Under the pieces are notes generated by a model, which had not been told where the DNA came from, made no database searches, and saw only the letters and a list, made by a program, of their open reading frames with translations. The position numbers and the translations under genes are program-made. A DNA stretch of 64,000 nt, taken from NCBI GenBank assembly GCA_964059195.1, contig CAXKWD010000007.1, positions 22,889,023 through 22,953,022 on the forward strand, given 5' to 3'. The first letter of the stretch is position 1, and each line of letters begins with the position of its first letter. Positions 44,584 through 55,237 of the stretch are shown here, in pieces. The stretch is from Ectobius pallidus (lineage: Eukaryota; Arthropoda; Insecta; Blattodea; Ectobiidae).

Positions 44584-46749
44584 TCATTTTGTACAATTAT
44601 TTACTTTTCTGAAATCTACGCAGAACCTCCATGTTTTATCTGGTTTCTTTACCATAACTACCGGAGACGACCAAGGTGAATTTGAAGGCTCTATAACTTT
44701 TTCCAATAACATTTTATCTATTTCCGCGTGTATAACTTTTTCCAAAATGGGTGATACTGGATAATATCTTTGTTTTATAGGTTTTGCATCGCCTGTATCA
44801 ATAACATGAGAAATCAGATCGGTAAGTCCAGTACACTGATCAAATTTCTGTAACTGATTTTCCAAAAACATATTCAATCTGTCCCTTTCCTGAGGTGTAG
44901 GTAAAGTAAGAATATTATGTAGTTGATCTTCTTCTTTTAAATCTATAGCCTTAACAAATTGAAAAATTTTTGCTGGTTCATCTTTGAAATACCAAGTCCC
45001 ATCTTGCAAATCTACTACTAACCCAATTTGTTTCAAAACATCCATGCCCAGAATCATATCTACTGCTAAATTTGGCATAATTTTACATTTTATCTCAAAG
45101 ATCCTGTCCTGCAATTTCATCTCAAAAGTTCTCTCTCCTGTTATAGAACTATAAGTTTTATCTGCTAGTTGCACCACCCTAACTTCAGATTCTTCTACTG
45201 CTAAATCTAACATTTTACACAAAAAATCACCCTTCTCTCCCACATAAGTTTTATCTGAACCGGAATCTATTAAAGCAATAAATGTAATATCCTCCAGCAA
45301 AATTTCAACAAAACATCTATCTCCATTAACTAAATCTGTAGGATTTATATTTAACATCACACAAGCCTGATTTTTAGTTAATTGTCGTAAAGAATTTGTA
45401 GGCCTAACTTTTCTTTCTTGGGGCATCCTACAATCAATAGACCTATGTCCAAGCTTATTACAATTATAACATTTAATCGTAGTGCGTGGAGTAACTCTAC
45501 GAGGTGCCTTACACTCTAACTGCCTATGTCCTATTTTATCACAGTTCCAACATCGCTGGTCATTTGAAAAACGCAAAGTGGTGTTTTTACCATTTTCCCC
45601 CAACTCATCCTGTCTCTCTTTATTTTCTGTTGCTTTAACTATTCTAGAATCATTTACAGGACTTGAATTTCGTTCCTTATCCCACGTCTTTGCAGAAAAA
45701 CTAACACTAGGTTTCTTTTGTAATTCAGACGATGGAAGTTCCTGTTTTCCCTGAATTCCTAACGCTGTATGAACTGAAGGTATAACAACTTGTCTCTGGG
45801 GTTTATAAGCCGTTTCTTTAATTGTAGCTCTAACCTGCGTTGGAGGAGGAATATATCTCTCAGAATCTAACAATATTTGTTCATACTGCCTACCTACACG
45901 TATTAAATCTGTTATAGTTTGAATCTCTGCAGGTCTAAGGTACAATTTTACATCAGGACGCAAATTTTTGATAACAGTCTTCATCATTTGTTGAGGACTC
46001 ATTGGAGTACTCAGCCTCCTCATTAACGTTTGAATAGCATTAACATAATCAAAAATCGATTCTTTAGGACCTTGCGTTCTCTGTCTAATCTCATCCAAAA
46101 GCGCGTCTTCCTCATCAATAGGCAAGTAATATTCTCTAAATTCTTTCAAAAAAGCTTCCCATGTAGGCCAATCTGTTAATCTGTTCCTGTACCAAAGTAA
46201 AGCTGAATCTTGTAAAATTTCGGGTAATACTGACAATAACTCTGCACCCTGTAACTTAGAATTTTGTTTTAAATCTTCCAATCTCTCCAAAAATAAGTAA
46301 ATGCTATCCCCAGGTTTGAATTTAATGTTCCATTTACGAACCAGATCCAAAGTATTTGGTTTATGCGGCTCTAACTGAATTGTAAACGATGGTACTACTG
46401 GTACAACTTCTTCTGAATCAGCTACCGCCATGGCCTTCCTACGCATTAACTTAACCCATGTATACACTACATCTCCATATGAATCTTGTGGAACCGTTAT
46501 ATTATGTTCAACTAAATCTTCTTCCAAAACTTCCTGACTCAGAGCAAAAGCCGTAATTAACACTTGAAATGACTGAGGGTTCTTGCGGGCATAATCTAAC
46601 AAGCGTTGTCTTAACTCATCCCTTGTACCTGTGGTCGGTAACTTTACTCTATCACATTCTGCCTCTAAATCCGCCTTCCTCAACTTCCTAATAGCTTGGG
46701 TTAACTCAGCTGCTCTTATTTGTGCATATGGATCAACATAAGTAGCCAT
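44584..46749 (-). CDS. Gypsy gag-protease and start of reverse transcriptase, SAP-like N-terminus
   Basis: Starts at the ATG at 46749 and runs 721 codons to a premature TGA. Residues about 20-54 (IRKLRKADLEAECDRV, then KLPTTGTRDELRQRLLDYA) fit a SAP motif, a small DNA-binding helix-turn-helix found in chromatin proteins. Then the retrotransposon gag core (WPTWEAFLKEFREYYLP near 200), two CCHC knuckles (CWNCDKIGHRQLEC near 398, CYNCNKLGHRSIDC near 427), an aspartic protease (ALIDSGSDKTYVG near 490) and the first reverse transcriptase motif (WRFCVDFRKVNN). Gag should form the particle and bind RNA; a SAP domain would suggest nuclear or chromatin contact, which is inference. Confidence 0.92.
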   Translation of the reverse strand: MATYVDPYAQIRAAELTQAIRKLRKADLEAECDRVKLPTTGTRDELRQRLLDYARKNPQSFQVLITAFALSQEVLEEDLVEHNITVPQDSYGDVVYTWVKLMRRKAMAVADSEEVVPVVPSFTIQLEPHKPNTLDLVRKWNIKFKPGDSIYLFLERLEDLKQNSKLQGAELLSVLPEILQDSALLWYRNRLTDWPTWEAFLKEFREYYLPIDEEDALLDEIRQRTQGPKESIFDYVNAIQTLMRRLSTPMSPQQMMKTVIKNLRPDVKLYLRPAEIQTITDLIRVGRQYEQILLDSERYIPPPTQVRATIKETAYKPQRQVVIPSVHTALGIQGKQELPSSELQKKPSVSFSAKTWDKERNSSPVNDSRIVKATENKERQDELGENGKNTTLRFSNDQRCWNCDKIGHRQLECKAPRRVTPRTTIKCYNCNKLGHRSIDCRMPQERKVRPTNSLRQLTKNQACVMLNINPTDLVNGDRCFVEILLEDITFIALIDSGSDKTYVGEKGDFLCKMLDLAVEESEVRVVQLADKTYSSITGERTFEMKLQDRIFEIKCKIMPNLAVDMILGMDVLKQIGLVVDLQDGTWYFKDEPAKIFQFVKAIDLKEEDQLHNILTLPTPQERDRLNMFLENQLQKFDQCTGLTDLISHVIDTGDAKPIKQRYYPVSPILEKVIHAEIDKMLLEKVIEPSNSPWSSPVVMVKKPDKTWRFCVDFRKVNNCTK

Positions 46750-47086
46750 ATTTATATATTAACAATACCACTGAAAAAAAAGATTAGAACACAATAGTTC
46801 AGTCGTCTGTCTTAGTCATCTATAGAAGTCCTTACTTGTCAATAGTCATTATTCTTTTCCCAAAAATATGTTATTATTATTATATTTTTTTTTTTGAGAA
46901 TAAATTTCAGTTATACTAACCTAACTCCCAAAATTCTTTTAACACTATCTCGCCTCACGTTAGGATATCAAACTTTGTGATTTCAACACAACTCAACCCA
47001 CGCTATGGGCTCCAAAATATATGATGACTCGTATTTCAAGTTTCCAATTCTAACTGATTAATGTTTATTTTCTTTTCTTATATCAA
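46750..47086 (-). other. Gypsy 5' leader
   Basis: Untranslated region between primer site and gag ATG; expected to hold the packaging signal. No structure identified. Confidence 0.6.
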
Positions 47087-47104
47087 GCCCCACGTTGGGC
47101 GCCA
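47087..47104 (-). other. Gypsy primer binding site (tRNA-Lys type)
   Basis: Sense strand TGGCGCCCAACGTGGGGC, 18 nt, five nt after the 5' LTR. As I recall the 3' end of insect tRNA-Lys(CUU), the match is perfect. Confidence 0.88.
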
Positions 47105-47109
47105 AACTT

Positions 47110-50101
47110 TGTGATGGGCTTTTCTTATTTTATGCTATAAAGTTCCCTAACTTCTTGGATTAAATCTTCGCCAAAATTCTTCGCCAAAATCTGTGACGAC
47201 TAATATGTGATTATTCTCAATCGTAGTATATAAGTTTACTGAACTCCTACAAAACAAGGTCACTCATGCACCTGTCGTGTCATCATAACACTGCCTGCAT
47301 AGTCCACATTCCAACGTTCAGTACAACTACCTCTGTCACCGGGTGATTGCAAATTTCCTACTCTCAGTCTACTTTCTCTTTCTTTTAACAACTTACCCAG
47401 TCTTGATAATATTGATGAAAATTTATATTAACGGGCGCCATCATCAATACGCTTCCTCTTTTCTTTTTTTTTTGTTATGTATCAGCCCAGTCACAAATTA
47501 AATTATAGATACACAGGCTATGTATCTACATGCCTCTCGACTAGCTTTTAAATTAACAGTGGAGACGGGAATTGGGTTCGGATTTACCTTTCGTTTATTA
47601 CTCTGCTTCTCTCTATTTCTTCTTTTTCTCCTTTTTCAGTGCTCACTACCAAAGTATGTAACTTAGCCCAAAAATCAGCGACTCTCAAACCATTACAAGG
47701 ATAAGGGTCAAAAATCTGAACCTCACGGTAATTTACTTTGCATAACAATAACCATAATTTATTTAATATATTATTTTTTTTTTCTTTTCAACAATAACAA
47801 TCTTACATACAATAAATTACATTTACCCAACATTAACCATTCAACATTTTTATTAGTAGGATAGTATTTAATTATTCAAGGTTAGTATACCCAGTTTAAC
47901 TATATAAGTACGTTCTCTGTTCAACAATAACAAATCCCTAATTAATTACTTTAACCTTCTTTCTTTTTTTTTGTTTCCAGGTATCTACTAGAACGTCTTG
48001 TATTATTCTTCTAATTTACTACTGACTTGTGTAGTCATTTACATTTGCAACTTCAGGATAGTTCAATATATATATCATACCTTCTTTTTTTTTTTGAATA
48101 AATAAAGGTTTTCAATTCATAATCCAGTCCTTAACTCTACAGATTACACTCAATAATCCCACCTATGTCTCCTATACGAGTCTACTAGTCATCTTAGTCC
48201 ATGAAGAATTGTATTTAAAGATAGATAGGAAAGACAGTCTCATGAAGAAAGAAATAGAAGTTTAGGCCTATACCCACAGAGTGACTGTGGCGATAGACCA
48301 CCGATACAGGAGCGGCGTCTAGATCTTGAGTTACAAACAATCTGACTCCTCTCCTGCAACCGGGAAAATATTAATGGGCCGCAAACAAAAATAAAATTTT
48401 GTAAATCGATGTCAGAGGTCCCTGACACTCTCTCCTAGAGGCACGTGGGGCCGTTGTTCGCCTCCAACATCGATGGCTTTCACAATCTCTCATAAATTTC
48501 TTTTCTTTATATGTTACTAGTATAGGCCTTGCCTACTACCAGATTTTATTTGTTTGATTCGGGATACTTCAGGCGTTCCCTCACCTCACCCTTACAATCT
48601 CTAGTACTTGTTCATAAACTACTTATCATCAGTACACTACTCGTAATTACCGATTCTCCTCTTTCTAACCTGACCAATCATCAGCTATTATCTTTTAACC
48701 CCTTTCTTTCTTTAAGTAGAGTTCCCTTCAGCTTATACCATTGATTTAATTCACTTGGTGGTTATTCTAGTTTTCCTACTTCTTAAGTTACTACTCTTCA
48801 GCATGGGCACCCAATCTTCTTTTGTCTCTAAATTACCTAGAATTCTAACTGAAACTAATTCACGCCCAGATTAGTAAGCTTCTCTATAACCCCTGTAGTG
48901 ACTTCTACTTCTACCCTAACATGTAAATTTTCCAATGGTACACACCTACTGCACTACCACTCGTAGGCCTTCTTTTGCCCTTCAATCTTTCCACTTCTTA
49001 TCCCCCTCTACCATATTCCATACACCTTCGCTTGTAGATAAATCTCTATAAAAAACATAACTTAACACTACAGGCCAGCATGAAATCTATTTATAGATAG
49101 TCACCCGTCACCTGAAAGAAACCCAAGTGGGAGGGGCCCTCGTAAGAAGTACTAAGCATGCCCCTTAATTACCTTTCTTCCTTACTCCCCTCGCGTCCTG
49201 TCTCAAAAATAACAAAGTTTATATGAGCATCACCAATTGCCCCTAGCTATGTATTCATTCGTGGGACAATCACCCATAAAACCCCAAAGTGAAGAGATCT
49301 ATCTTTGGCATTCAGCGGTTAGGCTCTTGACTGCTCTTTCATAATTAACTTAGACCAGAAATAGAAAATAGTTGGATTACTGGATTTCATCACTTTACTT
49401 CTAGAATTCTCACTTCTATGTTCCTATTCTATTCTTTTATCATACAATACGGCGTCTAATCGCCACACATTACTTAGAAACCATCCTTACAAAAAAAAGG
49501 AATATCTCAATTTTCTCACTCCCCAAACAATAAGAAAAAGTCTAGACGATTATACTCAACCAGTGATGTCCAACTTATCCTCCGATCCTGAGTTGTCTTC
49601 CATTACTTCCTGATGTCCATATCTGCTCTTATTCAGAGCGAGCAGTCACGACTCACTCTCACAGCTGATGTTCGCTGTAGCGGTGTCTCGTACTGGCCGA
49701 CTTGGTGTATTCTTCTGATTAATGACTATCTCCATATAGCCGTGTCAAGGATGTTCACAACCAGAATTTCCTTTAGATGAAAGTCTGACACACCATTATG
49801 CCAGAACGCCTCTACCGCTGTCACACATCCCAATCTCGTCTTCTCCCTTCTGCCTTTTCAACTTCTCTCTCTCGTGGTCAGGCACGTACTACTAACCGTC
49901 TTTTAGGTTCCACACGTCTCTCTCGTCGATTCACCGTCGACGCATGCGCACCTCTCCTTTTCTGTAATTCAAATAAATTCAGGGCAGTATCGATAATCAT
50001 GAAAATGTTCAATATCGATTAGTTGCGGTCCCCCAACCCTTCCTTTGTTTAGGAATGGTCTCCTATCGTTGATTATGCACGTCGCTATTTGCGTCGTGAC
50101 A
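47110..50101 (-). repeat. Gypsy 5' LTR (2,992 bp)
   Basis: Near-identical partner of 39113-42102. At ~3 kb it is far longer than the few hundred bp common in insect Gypsy elements. Confidence 0.95.
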
Positions 50102-50105
50102 ACTG

Positions 50106-50449
50106 TTTTGCCATCATTCCATGCTATGACCAAACAGCTGTTTGTTTTTCATATTTTTGTGAAGGGTTAACTATACTGCCAACTTCATAATCAAAATTCC
50201 ATTGATTTTTTCTTATGTTTAATGTGTTCCTAAAATAAAAATCTGTCACATAAAGTCACATAACTTCCTCTGCCTAAATAAAAATTAGAAGTATCCTATT
50301 CACATATCCTTTTACAGAATCGCAAGACACAATTTTACGCTAATTATCCTAAAAATACCTCTTCTTTCAATGATGCGACCAAAAGCGATAATTTCTGAAA
50401 TTTATCGAATATTTCCCTCAGATACTTCTTTATTCTATGCATGGCCAAC
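50106..50449. other. Unassigned flank of Gypsy
   Basis: Continues the target sequence after the ACTG duplication. No gene or known repeat recognised. Confidence 0.4.
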
Positions 50450-51018
50450 AATACATCTTTCTCACTTCACATTCTTATATAGAATAAGAGGCCGTGAAAG
50501 CGCGCGTATTCAGTTGTTCACGCAAGACAAAATTCCTACAAACAGTGGGTGAACAGTGGGTGGCTTGTAACTACCCTCAGAGAATTTTTTCGAAAAAAAG
50601 TTTCAAATAAAAGATTTAGCTCTCAGTAAAAGGGATACATGTGCAAATTTTAAAGAAAATCGTTAGAGCCGTTTTTGAGAAAATCGCGAGAAACCAAAAT
50701 TTCTTCATGTAAAGTCCCCTAAAAAATAAGAGAAATTTGTCGCCAATCTTCGAATCACATCTTCAGAAGGTACCTAATCCAAATACGAAATTTTGTTTTC
50801 ATACAATTCTCCGTTTCGGAGCTAGCCTGTTCACAAACTTCCACACAGACAGACACACAGACACACAGACACACACACAGACATGTTTCCAAAAATAGTA
50901 TTTTTGGATTCAGGGGGCCTTGAAACGTGTATACATGCTAAAAACTCAACTTGGAATTTTAGGGTCGAAAACAATACTTCCTCTACCTATAGTACCTATG
51001 GTACGGGCAGAGGAAGTA
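50450..51018 (-). repeat. Repeat family X, copy 3
   Basis: Inverse of 32923-33440 with shared CACTTCACATTCTTATATAG, CGTGAAAG, GTTTTCATACAATTC and CTAAAAACTCAACTTGG blocks, a CACAGACAGACACACAG run at 50846-50882, and an intact terminal palindrome at 50975-51018 (TACTTCCTCTACC ... GGCAGAGGAAGTA). No coding. Confidence 0.7.
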
Positions 51019-51654
51019 AAAATATATGTTAAGTGTTCGAAAATTACCACCTTGCCCTATTCAAAATAGAAACTTGACATTTGGCTTTAATGCTGTAAAT
51101 AACTAATCAATATTTTTTTTCAAAGGGGTGTGCATACTGTTTTTAATGAAGTAAATCACAAATTTGTGTTTTATGAAGAGTGTTATCTGAGTCTAAGGAG
51201 GCTATGTACCAAACATTTATATATTATTAATGGTTAGATTTAGAGTAGATCCAGCTTTCATTCCTCTAAAAAATGAAGAAGAATCCTGCAACCGGTCATT
51301 GCGTTAAACGAATTTTCATCTTCATAATTCTAATTTTCTGTAACTATGCATGAATTATCGTTTTTGCACAAACATGTTCTTCTAACTTGCTTTATGTTTA
51401 TTTATTGCATGAGGAAAGAAAATGGGCCATTTTTGGAAGACTACATTTTTCAAAATTCCTTACGGCTCAACGTATGAATCACACTGCTAGATTTCCATTT
51501 TTGTTAGAGGGCTGAAGAATTGGAGCACTGTATTTGCTACAGTGTGTTTCACGTACGAGTTGGTCAATCATGGGGGTTTGTGTGTCGCGGTATTTTTTAA
51601 TTTTAATTTTGTATAGGCTATAAATTTTTCTTATATTTATAGAAGACAGATTAT
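51019..51654. other. Unassigned DNA
   Basis: AT-rich, no gene recognised. Confidence 0.4.
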
Positions 51655-52295
51655 TAAGTGCCAGTATGGTACTTTATGAGATCGTGTGTGGGACGAAAAT
51701 GTCTGTCCGTCTGTCTGTATGTCTGTCCGTCTGTCTGTCTGTCTGTCCGTCCGTCCGTGTGTCTGTACGCGCCATAAGTCAAATACGCTTTTTCGGATTT
51801 TCATGAAACTTAGAAAACAGATTTATAATGTCTATGGGAAGAACCCTATTGAAATTGAACCAAATCGCTTCACCGGTACCGGAGTAATGCCCAATTTAGT
51901 GCCTATTTTAATAGATTATGGCGCCTTTCTAATAGAAATACGCTGTATTGGATTTCCATGAAACTTGGTATACGCATTTATGACGTCAGTGTCCGCCGGC
52001 GTGGTCTTGTGGTTAGCGTCGCTGACTACAGATCCGTCGGCCCGGGTTCGATTCCCGGTACCTCCTCGGATTTTTCTGAGGTAGGGAGGTCTGGTAGGGG
52101 TGCACTCAGCCTCGTGATTCCAAATTGAGGAGCTACTTGATAGAGAAGTAGCGGCTCCGGTCCAGTAAACCACCATTAACGGCCGTGGGTGTCGGCATGC
52201 TGACCACATGCCCCCCAATCCTGCCATCTGCCTACGGGAGATGATGCAGCGGTCGGGTGGTAGGCCAAGTCCCTCCAGGATTATGACTTTGGAAG

Positions 52296-54083
52296 GTGGC
52301 CAAAGTCATAATCCTGTCCAAAGGGAAAGATAAGGACGAGAAAGAAGTAAAATCGTACAGACCAATCTGCCTTCTTAACAACTTGGGGAAAATCCAAGAG
52401 CGACTTCTGAATAGCAGAATCCATGAACTTAGACTCATGAAGGGGGTTAATGAATGCCAGTATGGCTTCAGGAAAGGACGATCTACTGATGATGCCATCA
52501 ATGAAGTAATGGAGAGAATTCGGACCTCAGAACGTAAATACGTAATGGCCATCTTTATAGACATTGCTGGTGCCTTTGATAACTTGTGGTGGCCCTATCT
52601 CTTCAAGCAATTGCGAAACCTCGAATGCCCCGCCCCACTTTACAGCTCTCTCAGGGATTACTGTGAAAATCGAAGAGTGTATATAGAAGGAACAAATGCC
52701 AAACTGCAAAAAAGGATTACAAAAGGCTGTCCTCAGGGCTCGGTCTTAGGACCGACGTTCTGGGACATTGGCATGGAACCTCTTCTGGACCTGTTGCGGG
52801 AGAGGGGGGACGTCTGTGTAGCTTACGCAGACGATCTTCTCATCCTAGCTCAGGGCGACAGTAGGAGGGAACTTGAAGAACAGGCAAACTCTGCACTGAG
52901 GGCTGTGGATGAGTGGTGCAGTGAGGCAAAACTGCGTATTGCGGCAAATAAAACCACATACGTTGTTTTGAAAGGCAAATTGAAGAGGCGTCCCACCATA
53001 AGACTGAATGACAACGTAATCTCAAGATCGAAGTCGGCAAAGTACCTTGGAGTATACATGGATGAAAACTGCAGATTCAAACCCCATGTGGAGATGGTGC
53101 GTCTTAAGGGTGAGAAGATAATGATGAAACTCGCCAATATTGGAATGAGGAAATTCAAAGTTAATCTGCAAACAATTAAGACGTACCATAGTGCTATCTT
53201 AGCCGCCATTGTTGGGTATGGGGCTGCAGTTTGGGCTCATAAAGCCAATGAAGTGTATGTTAAAAGAATGCTTAGGAGATCCCAAAGGAAAATTCTGATA
53301 AGGTTCACCGGTGCATTTAGAACAACTCCAACTCTCGCTCTGCTTGTGGCCACTGGTATATGGCCTCTCGACCTCCTTGTCAGGTGGAAGGGAGCCATGT
53401 ACTGGAGGAAGAAGGAAAGAATGGATAAAATTGAGAGTATTGTGGGTCTCCGAACTCTGGATAAAACCAGAATTAGGAGACACCTCATACACGAGTGGCA
53501 GGAGGAATGGACCGCGGCAGAAGCGGGAGCTAGGACCAGAGAATACTTCCCGAACATCCAGGAGCGACTGCGACTGCGACATGTGACACCGAGCAAAGGT
53601 ATGATACACTTCATCACGGGCCATGGTCCGTATGGAGTGTACCTGCACAAAATTAAGAGAAGACAGACAGATGAATGCGGAACTTGCGAGGGAGTCACAG
53701 AGTCAGCAGAGCACGTCTTGTTCGAGTGTACCGGTGCCTCTGAAGAAGTGAAAGAACTTAGAACAACTGTACAGGGTTTCCAGATTGCAGACTTGTTGAG
53801 GCGAAAAGACAAATACTCTTTACTTGAGACTCTGACAGACGTTGTCTCCAAGGAGGCAGCAGAGACGTTCAGGGTTGACAGAGTGGACAGAATAAACAGA
53901 CACAGACAAGACGAAGACGAAAACAATGAAACTCTTACTCCCTCCAGGAGATCCAGTCGCCTACAGAGTGCTCAGAACCCTGTGGAGATTAGGGAGCCGG
54001 AAGCTCAACCACATGTGGAAGAGCTACCGGAACCCGAAGCCATAAACAGGAGGAGGGAACTCTGGGAATCCACAGCAAGATGA
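52296..54083 (+). pseudogene. R1-type reverse transcriptase, 5'-truncated but otherwise open
   Basis: 595 open codons to a TGA. It starts inside the reverse transcriptase (VAKVIILSKGKDKD, KSYRPICLLNNLGKI), so endonuclease and ORF1 are missing and the GTG at 52296 is not a real start. Motifs: first catalytic Asp in FIDIAGAFDNLWW (about 87-98), GCPQGSVLGP (about 143), YADDLLIL (about 177), then thumb and a C-terminal CCHC-type finger CGTCEGVTESAEHVLFEC (about 460-478), and a charged tail. The DIAGAFDN-WWP and GCPQGS set is characteristic of the R1 group. It has no lesion in the remaining codons, suggesting recent insertion. Confidence 0.88.
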
Positions 54084-54409
54084 GAAGAGTGGGGGCGGCG
54101 AGAAGACTTCGGGAGAGGAAAGAGGAAGACTATAGACAATATTTGCAAGTGAAAGTGTAAAATGTGAAATTATATTATAGTAGGAGTAGAAATTTTCATT
54201 TTCATTTAACTAGAGTAGAAGCTGGAGCACACCGAAGAACAACATTGAAATGTAAATTTAAATGAATACCGGTGAGCTTCAGCTGTAGTGTTAGTAAAAT
54301 AGCTCTAGAAGCAATAGTTTTATCTTTTATTTCATTTATAGTGTAGTATAGTATAGTGTAGTTTAAGTTCCGACTACTGGTCTCCAGTAGAAGGAACAAG
54401 TAGAGTAGG

Positions 54410-54411
<2 letters not shown>

Positions 54412-54454
<43 letters not shown>
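54412..54454. repeat. (TTA)n microsatellite
   Basis: About 13 TTA units followed by T runs, in the 3' untranslated region of the LINE. Confidence 0.95.
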
Positions 54455-54455
<1 letters not shown>

Positions 54456-55237
54456 TTTTTTTTCTTTTTCCTTTTCTTCTTTCTTAATAAAAGGACATAT
54501 AGAATAATAGAATACTGTTCAAAGCATAGAAAAATTTGTCCTTAGTATATAATAATTGTAAAATGAACATTTGTATAAAGGCAATTAATAAAAGCCATGC
54601 GAGTAAGTCCTGGCTTTTATTAAAGATGCCAGGATGAAAGAAATAAAGGACGACTATTATAAGTCCCTCCAGGGATGTAGCGCCACGGAGTTTATTTATG
54701 ACGTCCATGAGAAGTGCCCTATTGAATTTGAACCTAATGTGTTGACCGGTACCGGAGTGAAACCCAATTTAGTGTCTATTTTAAATTCGCAATAACTCAA
54801 ATACGCTTTATCGGATATTTATGAAACTTAGTATTCGCATTTATAATGTCCATGGGAAGACATCTATTGATATTCAATCAAATCGGTTCGTCAGTACCGG
54901 AATAATACCCAATTTAGTGCTTTTATGTTAATATATGAGAAGTCGCGATAACTCAAACATGCTTTATTGGATTTTCCTAAAACCTTGTATACCCATTTAT
55001 AATGTACATGGGAAGACGACTACTGATATTGGACCAAATCGGTAGACCGGTACCGGAGTAAAACCCAATTTAGTGTCTATTTTAAAGACGCTGTAACTCA
55101 AATACGCTTTACAGGATTTTTATGAAACTTGGTATACAAATTTATAATGTTCATGTGAAGACGTCTATTGATATTGAATGAAATCGGTTGACCTGTTTCG
55201 GAGTAATGCTCAATTTACTGCCTATTTTATGATAATA

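Larger units (their letters stand above)
39113..50101 (-). mobile_element. Gypsy-type LTR retrotransposon, 11 kb, ~3-kb LTRs
   Basis: An element of 10,989 bp on the minus strand with LTRs of 2,990 and 2,992 bp, TG...CA ends and the 4-bp duplication ACTG (39109-39112, 50102-50105). Primer site of tRNA-Lys type, polypurine tract GCGGGAAGAA, gag with zinc knuckles, protease, reverse transcriptase, RNase H and integrase in Gypsy order (integrase last). No env. Pol carries one in-frame stop and one frameshift, so this copy looks defective despite young LTRs. Confidence 0.95.
52280..54660 (+). mobile_element. 5'-truncated R1-superclade LINE inside SINE-B
   Basis: Flanked by the 13-bp duplication AAGTCCCTCCAGG (52267-52279, 54661-54673), which is SINE sequence. 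The 5' end is a snap-back: ATTATGACTTTGG, 7 nt, then CCAAAGTCATAAT. The 3' region after the frame has a TTA repeat (54412-54454) and a T/C tract, and the element ends without a poly-A tail (GACGACTATTAT). Confidence 0.93.
51988..54693 (+). mobile_element. SINE-B copy 1, split by an R1-type LINE
   Basis: tRNA-derived head with A box (GTGGTTAGCGTCGCTGAC) and B box (GGGTTCGATTCCC), body CTCAGCCTCGTGATTC and ACGGCCGTGGGTGTCGGCAT, tail GGGATGTAGCGCCACGGAG. Target duplication ATTTATGACGTC (51976-51987, 54694-54705). The SINE body lies at 51988-52279 and 54674-54693; between is a LINE. Confidence 0.92.

Noticed and set aside
42210..50101. Env gene of a Gypsy errantivirus
   Set aside because: Integrase ends just before the polypurine tract; no extra frame with signal or membrane segments lies between.
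51702..51767. CRISPR-like array (also 54706-55235, 58690-59210)
   Set aside because: Units are contiguous microsatellite or satellite monomers without unique spacers, in eukaryotic DNA.
53199..53926. Long minus-strand frames within the R1-type LINE
   Set aside because: Shadows of the real plus-strand reverse transcriptase frame.
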